A DNA stretch of 64,000 nt, taken from assembly GCF_030848805.1 (NCBI RefSeq), contig NW_027270047.1, forward strand, positions 373,512-437,511, written 5' to 3'. The position numbers and the translations under genes were made by a program. The notes under the pieces are model-generated. The model did no database searches and had not been told where the DNA came from. It worked only from the letters and a program-made list of their open reading frames with translations. The DNA comes from Temnothorax longispinosus (lineage: Eukaryota > Arthropoda > Insecta > Hymenoptera > Formicidae). Shown here one piece after another: positions 23,299 through 35,200 of this stretch. Positions within the stretch are counted from its first letter, which is position 1, and each line of letters opens with the position of its first letter.

Positions 23299-24377
23299 CT
23301 ATTAGAAATGTTGCAATAATTGTGAAAATTCTGTTGCAGATAAGCTATATCCAAGTGCACACTATTTAAATCTGCCGTAAAATTATAAACATCGTCGTAA
23401 TGTGGATAGTACATGGAGCTAATTCTTTTTATTACATCCGGTAAACTTTTATTGGGATTTCTAGAATGGATCAATTTTGATGTACCGATGAGCATCACGG
23501 CGTCTAGTTTTGTGTAAGAGACCTGCCAACTGCCCTCAAACACTAGTCTGAGCATTTTGGTTTTATGGTACACGACGGCGGCGACAACGGTGGAGAAAAT
23601 AATCTTGATTGCGGGGGTGCAATATACAGAAAAGGCTGATGACGAGAAACGTTCCACAATTCATGCCACGACCCATTAGAATCTTGAGCCGAAATTTGAC
23701 GTACGCTTCCAGGCTTACATATTTCGTAAATGCAGACCCTAATTGGATATACAGCTTCGTGAAACTCGATATCTTTAAATGGAGAAAATATCATTACATT
23801 TGCTTTGGCATTTTCCTCACAAGCAACATCTTTTATTATTAATTTAAATATTATACATACCGATATATCTTTTATCATTCATCGCATGATAATCGGAATG
23901 TCTAAACTGCTTATCTAACGGTCTCATGACATCCTTCTTTCGCCACGGAGATATTGAAAACACCAGTACCGTCCTTAATCATCTATCGGTAAAGAAAATT
24001 AAAAACTGTCAAATAGTGCACAAAATCTTGTAACATGTAACATGTATATATAACGCGTACTTATTTTTTGTACAAGACTAGTATAACGGAGAAGATGTGG
24101 GTAGTACATTGGAAAATATACGTACATGAAAATCATTAAATGAGATTGGTAAATCAACTACTTGTCCATAATGTTGAAATTTTGGCGGCCCAATTATGTC
24201 AGGAGCAGTATGGAATATGCTAAGACTTCCGTGATCCACGAGAACAAATCTTTTCTTGGCAAATTGATAGACAAAGTCAACACTATTCTCTTCTTTCGCT
24301 CCTACTACAGACACTCTGTCGACATGGGGATATCGATTACAACTCTCCCATGATGAAAATTTATCGTGGGTCGTCAT
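23299..24377 (-). CDS. FBXL4: FBXL4-like gene, N-terminal exons
   Basis: Minus-strand exons similar to the N-terminal discoidin-like region of FBXL4, a mitochondrial F-box/leucine-rich-repeat protein. The first coding exon starts at ATG 24377, after a pyrimidine-rich CTTTTAG acceptor, and runs to a GTACGT donor at 24125; it holds VDFVYQFAKK and a GPPKFQHYG segment. A short exon lies about 23982-23861 (phase 1 donor GTATGT). The exon 23829-23299 has IEFHEAVYPI, KPGSV, SRLFSPPLSPP and YTKLDAVMLIGT, which match the family pattern, and ends in ATAG|GTATGT. One base is missing in an A run near 23557, breaking the frame. F-box and LRR exons are not seen; the retrotransposon array follows directly. 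Family call rests on remembered pattern, not a search. Confidence 0.62.
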
Positions 24378-24461
24378 CGTGTCTCTCTATCTAAAAGAAA
24401 AAGACAAAAAATAGGAAGAACAATAGCATTATATCATATATATTTATAATTCTAGCGTTAA

Positions 24462-24856
24462 GGGGCTCCTACAGTGGCAATGCATTTTATGCACCAAGCG
24501 AACACTGTAACTCGTATTTTATTTATTATAAATTTTCATAGACAAAAATGCAAAATCGGGCTGTTTAAGGCACTGCAGGTGAACTAATGTGATTGAAAAT
24601 ATTCTAAATGAATCAAGAGTCATTCGATATTTTGGCTACATTTTTCTAATTACGGAAAAAAATTACAAATAAGAAGAATTTAGCCAAAATATCGAATGAA
24701 TGTTATTCCATATGAGATATTTTTAATCAGATAAGTTCACCTATAATGCCCTAAACAGCACGATTTTGCATTTTTGCTCGAAAAATTTATAATAAATAAA
24801 ATATGAGTTAAAGTGTGTACTTGGTGCACAGAGTGCACTGCCACTATAGGAGCCCC
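24462..24856. mobile_element. Foldback MITE with TTAA-type target site
   Basis: An almost complete palindrome of 395 bp. The left arm starts GGGGCTCCTACAGTGGCA and the right arm ends with its complement; the arms pair over about 140 bp with mismatches. It is flanked by TTAA at 24458-24461 and TTGA at 24857-24860, consistent with a piggyBac-type duplication with one substitution. No coding capacity. It lies just upstream of the FBXL4-like first coding exon. Confidence 0.8.
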
Positions 24857-24959
24857 TTGAGGTGATGCTAAAGCTGTCTGTAATACCTATACTCGTTTTT
24901 AACAATATTTGCCTTGTATAAAAAATCTACAACTTGATGTTAGAAAATGAGGGTGCAAG

Positions 24960-25097
24960 TCCATTCAATAGACATTAAGGAATATCATACCGTTTGTAGA
25001 ATTAGGCCGAGACTCTAAACAAAAAGTTAAACGAAAAGTACGATAATGTACCACGTAATAGTGCTGTGGATTGCGATGGCCCTCGCGGGTGTTGACG

Positions 25098-25163
<66 letters not shown>

Positions 25164-25874
25164 AGCGCGGCGTGCTCGTGCGTGGGAGGTGCCCAATACG
25201 AGCGTGGTATATGGCGCACCACGTGCCGTATATTCCTAAGGCGCGTCGACTGCTGCCGAATCCCGGATCTCCGGGCAACCGATGAGCGACGCGTTAATAG
25301 TACGGAGCGACTTGTGCGATTACGTGGTAGCTGGTGGCATGGCACCAGCGACGGCGACTCGTCAAACGTGAGCTAAGATCGCTCGACACGAGTACTACGG
25401 GGGTAGAGAGTCCCGCCGGGAGGCTACCGGTGCCCTACCAGATGGTGTCGGACTCGTAGGGGCAGAGGATTCGCATAGCCGAGTGAGCGGCACGGAGGGC
25501 CTAGTGTGGGTCACGCTATGAAGCTTATGTTGCGCATTACCTATAATGGGGGTGTTATGGCACCCCAACCCTATCAGTTGGGCTGATCTAATCCGAGTGG
25601 ATCACGCCCGCTGCAGGAACCCTGCTACCTGGGGAACACCACAGGTACAATAGTGAGTCATGAGTGCGTTACGGGAGACCGTGCCCCTACGTTTGAAGGG
25701 TCGGCTTGTCCGGGAGTACGTAATCGTCAGGTATGGGCTCTGTAAAGGGGAAATCCCCGGTGTCGGCTCTGATTCTAGCGTGAAGGGAAGTACTGCTGAC
25801 GTTGATCGCACTCCGACCACAGGGAGAATTCTGGGGGAGCTAACCGCCCCCCCAGACCCCCCGGTGCGGTCGTA
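24960..25874 (+). mobile_element. Possible 3' end of an R2-like element
   Basis: GC-rich sequence whose right edge meets 28S rRNA at or very near the R2 target site (TAGCCAAATGCC begins at 25894). That position is where R2 elements end. An open frame at 25182-25376 could be a C-terminal tail (LRGSW near its end), and a strong hairpin (GGGGGAGCTAACCGCCCCC) lies near 25836, fitting a structured R2 3' UTR. No RT or endonuclease motif is present in the window, so the assignment is positional inference. It could instead be unrelated DNA fused to a 28S fragment. Confidence 0.4.
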
Positions 25875-25892
25875 TCTATGACTCTCATTATA

Positions 25893-25951
<59 letters not shown>

Positions 25952-25964
25952 ACTGTCCCTATCT
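25875..25964 (+). rRNA. 28S rRNA fragment, left of R1 insertion
   Basis: Contains the highly conserved 28S text around the R2 and R1 sites: TAGCCAAATGCCTCGTCATC, then GACGCGCATGAATGGATT, ending TGTCCCTATCT at 25954-25964. Upstream, CTATGACTCTC also matches 28S, but the TTAAGG expected next is altered to ATTATAG. Only about 75-90 bp are present. Confidence 0.9.
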
Positions 25965-26189
25965 GGTGGGAGTAGACATGACTTACGGGAATAGCACTCA
26001 CAGTGGCAAAGCGCTTCGGCGCCCACGTGCTGAGTGTAGTAGAGAAATGCGGCGTGTTGCTGCTAAGTACAGGGATAACTCTCGGGCGACGGTTTATGGT
26101 CGGAGTCACTCGCCTGTGACCCGATCATGCCGGTCAGCTCGTGATTCACGGGCCGTCCTTTAGGCGCGCTCGCATCCCTTACAAAAAAG

Positions 26190-26640
26190 TATTACTAGCT
26201 GGTTAGTAATAAATACTTATTTTGTGTATTAATAATACTAAAATTAAGTATTTATTAGTACTTGAATCACTGTGATCCAAGTATTGCACAGTATTTTATT
26301 ACTGGTCAGTAATTTATGAAAGTAGTATTTAATACAGGACGAGTATTGAATATTTAGTATTAAATTACTGACGAGAAAGCATTTAATACTAGGTGATAAA
26401 TACTTGTGTAATAAATACTTGTGTTGAATTACTGATGAGTATTTCAATGTTAGTACTGAAGTACTGGACCGAGGATTCCATGTGTAATAAATCACTGTCC
26501 AGTATTTTAATGTTAATACTCAAGCACTGGACCGAGGATTCCATGTGTAATAAATCACTGGCCAGTATTTTAATGTTAATACTCAAGTACTGAACTGAAT
26601 ATTTCATGTAAAATTAATCACTGACCAGTACTACAATTTA
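26190..26640. repeat. Left subterminal repeat region
   Basis: Many copies, in both orientations, of a short motif like AGTATTTAATACTG or AATTACTGNCCAGTA. One longer direct repeat, GACCGAGGATTCCATGTGTA, occurs at about 26468 and 26530. Such crowded subterminal motifs are typical transposase or accessory-protein binding regions in CACTA elements. Confidence 0.75.
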
Positions 26641-29146
26641 TAGAAACATTATAATGGTTAATTCTTGATAATATTAAGGAATAAGAGAGATAAAAATAAG
26701 GCACAAATACATTTTATATAGGTCTGTATAATTCGTCGTGATAAAAGTGTGCAAGGTTTGAAATAGAACTGCTGCTGATATCATTCTAGTAGCAAATGGA
26801 ACGACAATTAATACTCCTATATTTTTTGCTTTTTTGTGAGAGTGTGTGTCTCATCAAGGATAATGATTGAAGTGAACAATTTTCAAACGTTTCCAGTAGG
26901 AGATGAGAGAACGATTACAACTTAACAAGGGTATTATAATTTAATTATTATAATTTAATTTGCATTCTTTTTTATTATATATAATAATATATATAGTTAC
27001 ATTTTTTTATTAATATACATACGAGTACATATACAAAGAACATATTGCACATGCATCTAAATTTTGACCTGCAGCAGTATCTTTTATACAACAAATAACT
27101 CTACGCACAAACACAGTAGTAGAACTGCAAGACAAGAGATTGCTGTTCCGCACAGTTATAATTACATCAGTTATTATAGTAGACTATTAGAGGATGTGGT
27201 TTTGTATTACGCATATTTATTTTGCTATTGAAAAGTTGCAAGGAGGAATGATAAAGACAGTCATCTAGTCTCTTTCAATTGTGTTAACAAGAGGTAGGAC
27301 ACATAGCTTCCTGTCATGTGGTATAACAATACACTTTCGTAACAACATATCTGGAAATACTGCAACACATTCCGGAGTCCTCTCCACTATGTGAGCAAAT
27401 TCACCAGACGTAATATGCAGTGTTCTATCGGTGCAAAGATGATCATTAGTTGGATGCAAGCGCATTCCTAGCAAAACACAAAGTGAACGATTAGACCTGG
27501 CTGTTTTGACTATGAGAACATGAATGATGGAAAGCAATGTCTTGTCTTGCAGTTCTACTGTGTTGTTTATTCTTTTGGTCATTCGTTCATACCCTTCCAC
27601 ATGAAAGAGGACATTTTTGAAAATAAATCGTTTGTATGACAGAACATTATTATTGAGCACTTCTTCTCTTACCAATCGTTCTACCTCAACTTTCTGAATC
27701 AGAGTAAAAGAGAAGTAGTCTGGTGCACCAAAAAGTCTGACAGAGTTACCATACTGAACACAGTGACCTGATCTACTCTTCCGAAATGTAAATTTGTCAT
27801 ACAACGATTTCGCATATACTGAATGATGATTGTTCACAAAGATATCAGACGCCTTCTCTTTAATAGCTTGCAGTCTTAGGTAGCATTTACAAATCTGTTG
27901 TGGTACAAATTGTGAACTCTTAAACATTGTAGCCAAAGTACCATTATAGGTCTCGTATGGAAATGCAGAGGAACCCCACAAAGCTCCAAATCCTGAACAC
28001 TTTTTGGAATATGTAAAAGCAAATGAATATTAAATTTCATAAGTGTAGGAACATTATATATATCTTCTATTGTAAGAACAAATTTTCTTAAAGCACTCTC
28101 AGCCTTTGAAAATTCTTCCTGAGTGAATCGTTCTTTGAGGAAAACATGCATACTGAAAACTAAGAGAAACCAGTGATCAATGTATTTCTTTGGCATTGCG
28201 ATGGCCTGCATGCATGGTATAGAATAATAGAGAAGAAAATTCTTCCACTCTGAGGCTTTCCACAATTTCATGTCACGTAAACTTCGTGGTGTCCGTGTCA
28301 CCTCACTAGGAGGTTTCATGGACATAAGTATGGAATCAAATTCATCAATTTTACTGTCTGAACCAAAATAGAATGGTTCTTCCTTATTGGAGCCTGCTGT
28401 CCACCACATTGCCATTGTTTTTACAACGCCAAGCAAAACAGTGCATATACTCAGGTACAAATGATGCAATTATGTTGAAAACATTCAGAAGTAAAAGCAC
28501 TGATGCTCCTTTGATTCCACTAACAACAACCCCAGTCCTCTCCACTGTTGCAGTATCATTCAAATGCTGTTTCTGTGTACGTAATTCTCCTACATCACCT
28601 CTAAACATTCTAGCTGCGCCTCGACCAACTGCTACTTCTTCACCTTCGTGTAAGCAAAATGAACACCCTTGCTTACCTCTGAATGTTTTATATTCTGAAG
28701 TAAAGGCCTTGCTTGAGAGTCAACACTGGCAAGGATAGTGTGTACTCTAATTTGGACTGGATCTACACTGTCAGGGACTCGGCACTCAAAACCATCATTG
28801 TGCAGCATATTCAGTTCATCAATAAAAGGTTGCAAATACACATTCATATTTGGCTTTCCTGCACCATACCATATACCACACAGCAAAATATTCTTTTTTC
28901 TCAAATTATATGGAAGTTCATTCACAAAAACCTGAATAGGCCACAATGACACTTTTGACGATTTAAACATTTGCACACCATCCGTATTCCACTGCAAAAT
29001 TATGTCTGGTCTGGAGATTACACCTTTTTGAATAAATTTCTTATAAATTTTACCACTGATTACATCACTCTGAGTATCATCTTCCCATCTCAAGTTTGAA
29101 TACATTTTTTTATCCTGCATTAATGTTCTTAACTGCTCTTTCAAAG

Positions 29147-30326
29147 TGTAACGATGCACCCCCACACATGCATCATTCCCGGCAAAGAACTGCCGGATGC
29201 CGCCCGACGATCCCCATCGGGCGAGGAAAGGGCGCGGTGCGCCCACCTTATTTTTAAAGACTTAACTCCGATCGTGTGCGCGGCACTCCGCCGCACCGAC
29301 ACCTTCCCGGGTCTCCGACAGAAACCGAGGGGAGCCGAGCGCCTCCGAGCGCGAGCGCGCTTACCGCCGCGCCGATTCCGCTCCGCTCCGCCGGCGGCGC
29401 GGCTCACGCGGGAACCGGTCTCCCCTCCCTAGCGTACCACCCGGGCGAGTATAAAATACCGGCGCCGCGACAAGTAGACACACTCCGATCCGAGTCTAGC
29501 TGCCTGTGCTCCGCTACCCTCGGAGACGAGTACCTTTCCGCTTCCTAGGCCAGCTTACGAAACGGGGTACAGCGTTCTGTGCCTCGCTCGAGAGTTCTCG
29601 AGCGCTGACCGCCTTCCTACCCAGAACACCCCGTCTGCCACGGTAACCAGGGGTCGAGCGTGCTCGGCCTCTCGACAAGGGTTCTTGCCGCCGGAACAGT
29701 CGGACCTCCTCGTCAACCTATCGACCAGCCTAGCCCCTGGCCGTTCGTTTTCTTTCCCAACACGCCGCGTAACTAACACCAGATCATATCGCGAGACAGA
29801 AACCGCGCCGAATAAAATACACGCGCCCGCGCCGCGAATCCCGCGCCGCGGGCCGACCAGCCATTGGCCGGCTTAAAGGCCCGTTCGCACGCGTACCGCA
29901 TCGCGCCGGTACGGACCACCTGATTCGCGTCGACCGCATACACCGGATGCGTTCCCGTAATTTGTAATCTTATAGGATATAATCCGCCCGCGTCCGCCGC
30001 TTACACCGGATACGTCTCCGTACATTTGTAATTACCGCGACCGTCTTATAGAATATAATCCGCCCGCGTCCGCCGCTTACACCGAATGCGTTCCCGTACT
30101 TTGTACTTATCACGACCGTCGTCTAGATTATAAACCGCCCGCGCCAAGCCGCATGGTCCGCATGCATCTCCGTTGTAAATATCGCGACAAGCTGTTGTAA
30201 TTGAACCACCGTAATAAACCACGTTCCGTATCAAAACTGTCTTCTGTCTCTGGGCCTACCATCGAACTCCTGGTCCGACGAGCTAGTCCGCGTTCGATAT
30301 AAACAGCCAAAAGGCAGGCCGTTACA
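29147..30326 (+). mobile_element. Solo LTR with 4-bp target duplication
   Basis: Starts TGTAACG and ends with its exact complement CGTTACA; flanked by AAAG at 29143-29146 and 30327-30330. It is 1180 bp, very GC-rich against an AT-rich host transposon, and has a TATA box (TATAAAATA at 29450) placing transcription on the plus strand. A related start (TGTAACGATGC) recurs at 50353. No internal coding region, PBS or second LTR, so it is a solo LTR formed by recombination. It interrupts the tnp2-like transposase gene in antisense. Confidence 0.88.
29975..30190 (+). repeat. 76-bp tandem repeats inside the solo LTR
   Basis: The landmark AATCCGCCCGCG occurs at 29981 and 30057, and a variant AAACCGCCCGCG at 30132, giving a period of about 76 bp over almost three units. 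Confidence 0.75.
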
Positions 30327-31567
30327 AAAGGAATATGCAAGAAATAAGATCCTTTTATTTTCAAGTAGTTTTTATCGCATTGAACACCACATTCACAAAT
30401 TTTACGATTATTTTCTGGGAAAGTTATATTTGTCTGACAATTCGGGCAAAAGTAATGTGTTACAATTTCAGGTAGTGATGGGAAATTTTTTAGGAACATA
30501 TACAGTGACCTATGTTGTTGTCCAGGAAGGTGGTAGTCAATCAGTTGAAGGAGATGCTTCAAAGCTACATCAGACAGCCCAAAACGTATAGCATAAGTCA
30601 TAATCAAAAATTCACTTTCTTCTATAGTAATGTCACACCCTTCATACAACGAAACTCTCTCTTGAGGAGGTTCTACATCATCCTCCTCCCAATGAGGTAT
30701 CTCTTGAAACACATCATGAATGGAATCAATCTCTATGTCACTACTTTGGTCATTATCACTCCGATAAGAGAGACTGTCGTTGCTACTACTGTTGTCATTA
30801 TTACAGTTGTCTTCAATTCCGCAGGCAAGGTTTGCCTGCTGCTCTTCATTCATTGTCAAACACCTGCTACTGCTGTTTTCATCAGCGCACTACTGTCATT
30901 ACCATCATAAGACCAACAATAATGGTCCGATGATTGTGTTTCATTTTCAATGATGCCATCACTTTCTTGCCTGCTATCGTAGCATGCGTCATCTGCATCA
31001 TTGCCCCAATCCATCGATTCATCGCTACTATTGCTGCTGCTTGTCTCTCTTGGTTGTTCGCTCGGTATTGCCCCTGCTATTGGTGCAACCTGCAGAGACA
31101 AAAGTAATTTAAGATACAGGTAAATTAAATTCACAAACTATACGTGCGCTTGTCTAAAAAGATAAAGAACGCGGTATCACTTTAAAGTGCCGTCCTACAT
31201 ATAGAGTATTTAATACCACTCTTGTCACATTAATACGGGTAAAACTTAGAAAAAGATTGGTGAACTAACCTCATTTTCGAACGCCATTTCATCTTGATTA
31301 TTTTCTTCTTGCTGCCATCGATAAAATGTGCTGGACGGGATGGGAATATTAACATCCCGCAGATACTGCCTGTAAGGACCCTTTCGCATTCTCAAATACG
31401 CGTTCTCTTTGTTATTTTTCAATATAGAAATATCCAAAAATTTTAGATAACGCTGTAATTTTAATTTTAATTGCCGTCAACAAGGGAGTTTTTTCAGTTT
31501 GTCCTCGAGGAGGACGGTTGAGGTGTCTTATACCCTTGCCGTCGTCAACAATCACCGAATAAGGTTA

Positions 31568-31687
31568 TGTACTGAGGTGTTTACACCTTGTACTGATCGA
31601 GGTGTTTCCACCTTAGTACATAAAATTGACCAATCATAGTCGATTATTCTTTTCATTCTTTCATTTATTCGACTGTGATTGGTCAAT
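31568..31687. repeat. Two adjacent hairpins between the divergent genes
   Basis: An inverted repeat TGTACTGAGGTGTTTACACC / GGTGTTTCCACCTTAGTACA (31568-31620) is followed at once by TTGACCAATCATAGTCG / CGACTGTGATTGGTCAA (31626-31687). They lie in the presumed shared promoter region of the tnp2 and BEN genes. They may be small foldback insertions or regulatory palindromes; the second contains CCAAT-like boxes on both arms. Confidence 0.7.
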
Positions 31688-31732
31688 TTCTTATGGCTTA
31701 GGGCTGAAATCGCCTATTGCAAACTGCGACTT

Positions 31733-31913
31733 ATGCCCGTATCACACTAGCGATTGGCGATTGCGTCTACGTTTGCGTTTACGTCTCTTGACCAAAGTAG
31801 CTCAGAAATAAGTAGTTGCTGGAGATTGCGATTCGCGATTTCCGTTTTGATTGGTTAAAAGACGTAGACGCAAACGTAAACGCAATCGCCAATCGCTAGT
31901 GTGAAACGGGCAT
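31733..31913. mobile_element. MITE with about 50-bp inverted repeats
   Basis: Left arm (ATGCCCGTATCACACTAGCG...) and right arm pair over about 60 bp, covering GATTGGCGATTGCGTCTACG. No coding capacity. It sits in the intergenic region upstream of the BEN gene start, so it may affect that promoter. Confidence 0.82.
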
Positions 31914-32204
31914 TATGCGCATCATGTGTGCACCCAGGGGCACCGTTCGAGGCGAATAGACAGCGGTGCGCGCGCGCGCGCCTTTGGTGCGTAAAAGAGC
32001 GGGAAGAAAGCCATGAGCCGCGCCCTCATTGCAACTTAGAAGCAACACTGTTTGGCCGCGAAGTTGTAATATCGCATCACTGCCTCAGCTCAAGCCGGCT
32101 ATAGCATCCTCCGTCTTTTGTGCATTCTATCTGCCTTATCTATTTTATCTGCGATCACCTGAACGACAATTTTCCCGACAATTATTCTCGACAATTTCCT
32201 AACC

Positions 32205-35200
32205 ATGTCGGGAATAAAGTTGAATGACCGTGAGTGTGTACTAGTACAGTTTATTAACGAAAGGAAGACGCCGGTGCAGGTTGGCTTTCAAGCTTGGCTT
32301 AAAGACAAAGAAAATATGGATTTTGCTAATATTGTGGACACTGAGGTGATTATACGGTGGCCTGTGAAGATAGAAATTCGGTGTGCGAAGACCATGACGC
32401 GGGTCTTGCAAAATCACGACCGGTGGAAAGATCTGGTTGTAAAAGTCAGAGCTGTCGGTGGTATGTATTGTCCATTTATAAGCTTATATATTTTCCATTA
32501 TTAAAAATTATATTAACTTTTATTCCCACTGCAGTTAATTACATGACTCTAACACGCGTATATTTTAATATGTACTTACAAATCTCGCAATAAAATATTA
32601 GACTGTTATCATCTTTTATTTTTCGCAATTAATTACAAATCAATAATAAGTTATTTTAAATGCATTTATTGTTTTAAAGTTATAATTTTGTTAAAATATT
32701 TCAAATAAATTTATTAATTAAATATGGTCAGAAAAAAGTTTGTCTCATGTATAATAACTTTACAACGCAAATTATTACATGATTGCAATAAAAATAAAAT
32801 TTAATGCTAAATAGTAACAAATAAAAAAATTCTTAAAAGTTTTAAAATGTCAAAATTTCTTATAGATATTATGATTAATTTGTTTTTTAATATGCACAAA
32901 AATACGAACAAATGTTTTTTGTAGCTATTAAATACTTGAGAAAGAGTTAATTAATGCTTATTATAGGGTTCAATAGGATTAGGCTAACTTTACTTAATTT
33001 TTGTCATAATTTTACCTACTTTGTGTATGTGTGTTTTAAGTGAGAAAATATCTACTTTGCATATTTCCTTTCAGAGTGGACAGTCATGTGCCAACAGGCA
33101 AATAACATCCAAAAATATGGAGTGGCAAACCCGTCAAAGGAACAGAGACGTGTCCTTTGCCATAAAAATCCTGTTGATGACCAAGACACAAGTGATTCAT
33201 CATTGGAGATTGATGAATTATCATCAGACCTTACAGATCTCGCCAAGAATGTAAGTATATTTCAATTCCGATAACTGCATGTTATTGCAATTATGTGACA
33301 AGACTTTATTCGTTGGATGTAATATATACATTAACTTATATAGATAGACCGGCCTTTGATGCCGTAAGAAGCAGCTTGGCAGCATAACGGTGCAGACATA
33401 GCCTCACTGGTAGACATCTCTCTTTCTTTTGATCGCTTGGTGAGGATAGAAGTCTATAGGTAGGATCGAAAGAGAGAAGTCTACCAGTAAGGCTATGTCT
33501 CCACCGTAATAATGTTGCCATGTTGCCTCTTATGGCAGGACCGGTCTATTATATAAGTCTATAGGTAATACAATATATGCACATATATATACCAGCAGGT
33601 CAGTGATGACAACATCACAAAAAAGAAGAAGAAGAAGACAGTAAATGACACTACTAGCCATCAACATAAGAAACAGAGGCAACCTGCTCTTAAGAAAACT
33701 AACACCAGCCTCATATCTTGTCCCGTTTAAATGACGTTGATAAGAAGGATAAGAAAAGTAGGGTCATTCAAAAAGTAGGAATATTGTGCTTTATTTAAAG
33801 CCAGTTTATACGTACAATATATATTACGATATGTTTAAATTATTTCTGGTGTCGGAATCTTTATACAGATTTGGGTTGATGATGATGACGATGAGGATGA
33901 TGATAATGATAACCAGTCTAAATATAAATGGTCCAAAGACAGACTTGTGGACAAGATTAACGTCCTAGAATTGGATATAAAAAGGCTACACCTGGATAAT
34001 ACGAGATTAAGGGCATTGCGCTGCGTAAATGAGGGTAACAGGATTTAGTTACAGATTGCGGATAGTGATCCACATCCAATGCTTTGATGTGTTTTTAATT
34101 AAAAGCTTTTATCTAATTGCAGCTTTAGAACCAATGCTCAAGGATGTTGACAAGCTCAAGAAAGAACTGGCCTCCTTAGCCAATAGTAAAAGCAGGATTA
34201 GCACTAGCCACAGCACCATGACGAGCCATACAAAAAGCAGCATCCACGATACCAGCAATAAGGTACATATGTGATAATTTTTTTCAATAGCAGTAGTAAA
34301 TAAAAGTTAATGACAGTAGATAAAAATTAAAGTTAGCCACTAACCTTGATATTTTTTCTCTCGGTATTCTTTTTTTATAATATCCTCCAAAATTTCTTAT
34401 TTAATTCGTATAATTTGATTCTCTATTGTGAGATCTATATATACTTGATTTTTGTACACTCAAAGTATCTCGAATTTAAGAACGCTGTACATTTTAATGT
34501 CTCAATGTAGACTATATATAATAAATAAATTCCTAAATTTCTGTATGACAAATAAATTATTTTGCACCAACAACCATGATGACTCAGTATTGAAAACAGG
34601 CACACGGCCAATATGGCGGGCGCATAAACCAGCTTATACACGCGAAACAATATATGTGTGCTTGTGAGCACACGTATGTTCCACGTGTATGTGAGCCGGC
34701 TTATGGCCGCCATATTGGCCGTGTGCCCGTTCCCAATAGCTATTAAGTATATTAAATTTGATAATTATATGATTATTATATGAGCCTTCCTTATTTGTAA
34801 GATTTTTTTTAACTTAATATATGATTACTTCGAAATAACTTACATAATTTAGTTTTAATGTGTGAGCACAATAAACCTAATATTTTTTTGTGTCAATTTT
34901 TAGGATATCTTCCGCCAAGCTCCTACGACAAGTGTTACTGCCACTGTGGCGGAAAAAACTTGTGTTCCTGCTCTGCCTGCTTCTCATGCCAGCAGTTAAG
35001 TACAAGTATGTGAAAATTTTTTCAATTGCAGAAATAACATTAATTGATTACTTTGAAATAACTTATTGCTGGTTTATTTTTAATATATGCTGTGCGTTGA
35101 GCACATATATAAGCCTAATTGTTTAAATTGTTAGGCCCCAGTTACAGCAGCAGATGATGTTGCATTGAAAAATTCTGACACTTACAATTAGTGGAGGAGT

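Larger units (their letters stand above)
27265..31437 (-). pseudogene. tnp2-like transposase of the nested transposon
   Basis: Minus-strand gene. First coding exon 31437-31270 (ATG; YRQYLRDVNIPIPSSTFYRW) ends at GAG|GTTAGT; the second starts at 31089 after TGCAG. The N-terminal part is acidic and serine-rich, then a zinc-ribbon-like block (FCPNCQTNITFP, KICECG). After the solo LTR the frame resumes with KEQLRTLMQD, WNTDGVQMFKSSKVSLWPI, NELPYNLR, GCSFCLHEGE, EYMHC and later WGSSAFPYETYNGTL; stop at 27265. These are hallmarks of tnp2-type (En/Spm-like) transposases found in many animal genomes. Frameshifts sit near 30880, 28683, 28440 and 27996. Excision of the LTR plus one target-duplication copy restores a continuous frame across the insertion point. 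Confidence 0.85.

Noticed and set aside
24965..25345. Minus ORF of 126 codons next to the 28S fragment
   Set aside because: Overlaps the putative R2-like 3' end with no motif; composition artefact is more likely.
31733..34729. MITE arms considered as regulatory stem-loops of the BEN gene
   Set aside because: The symmetrical ends and their placement in introns or intergenic DNA fit insertions better than conserved regulation.
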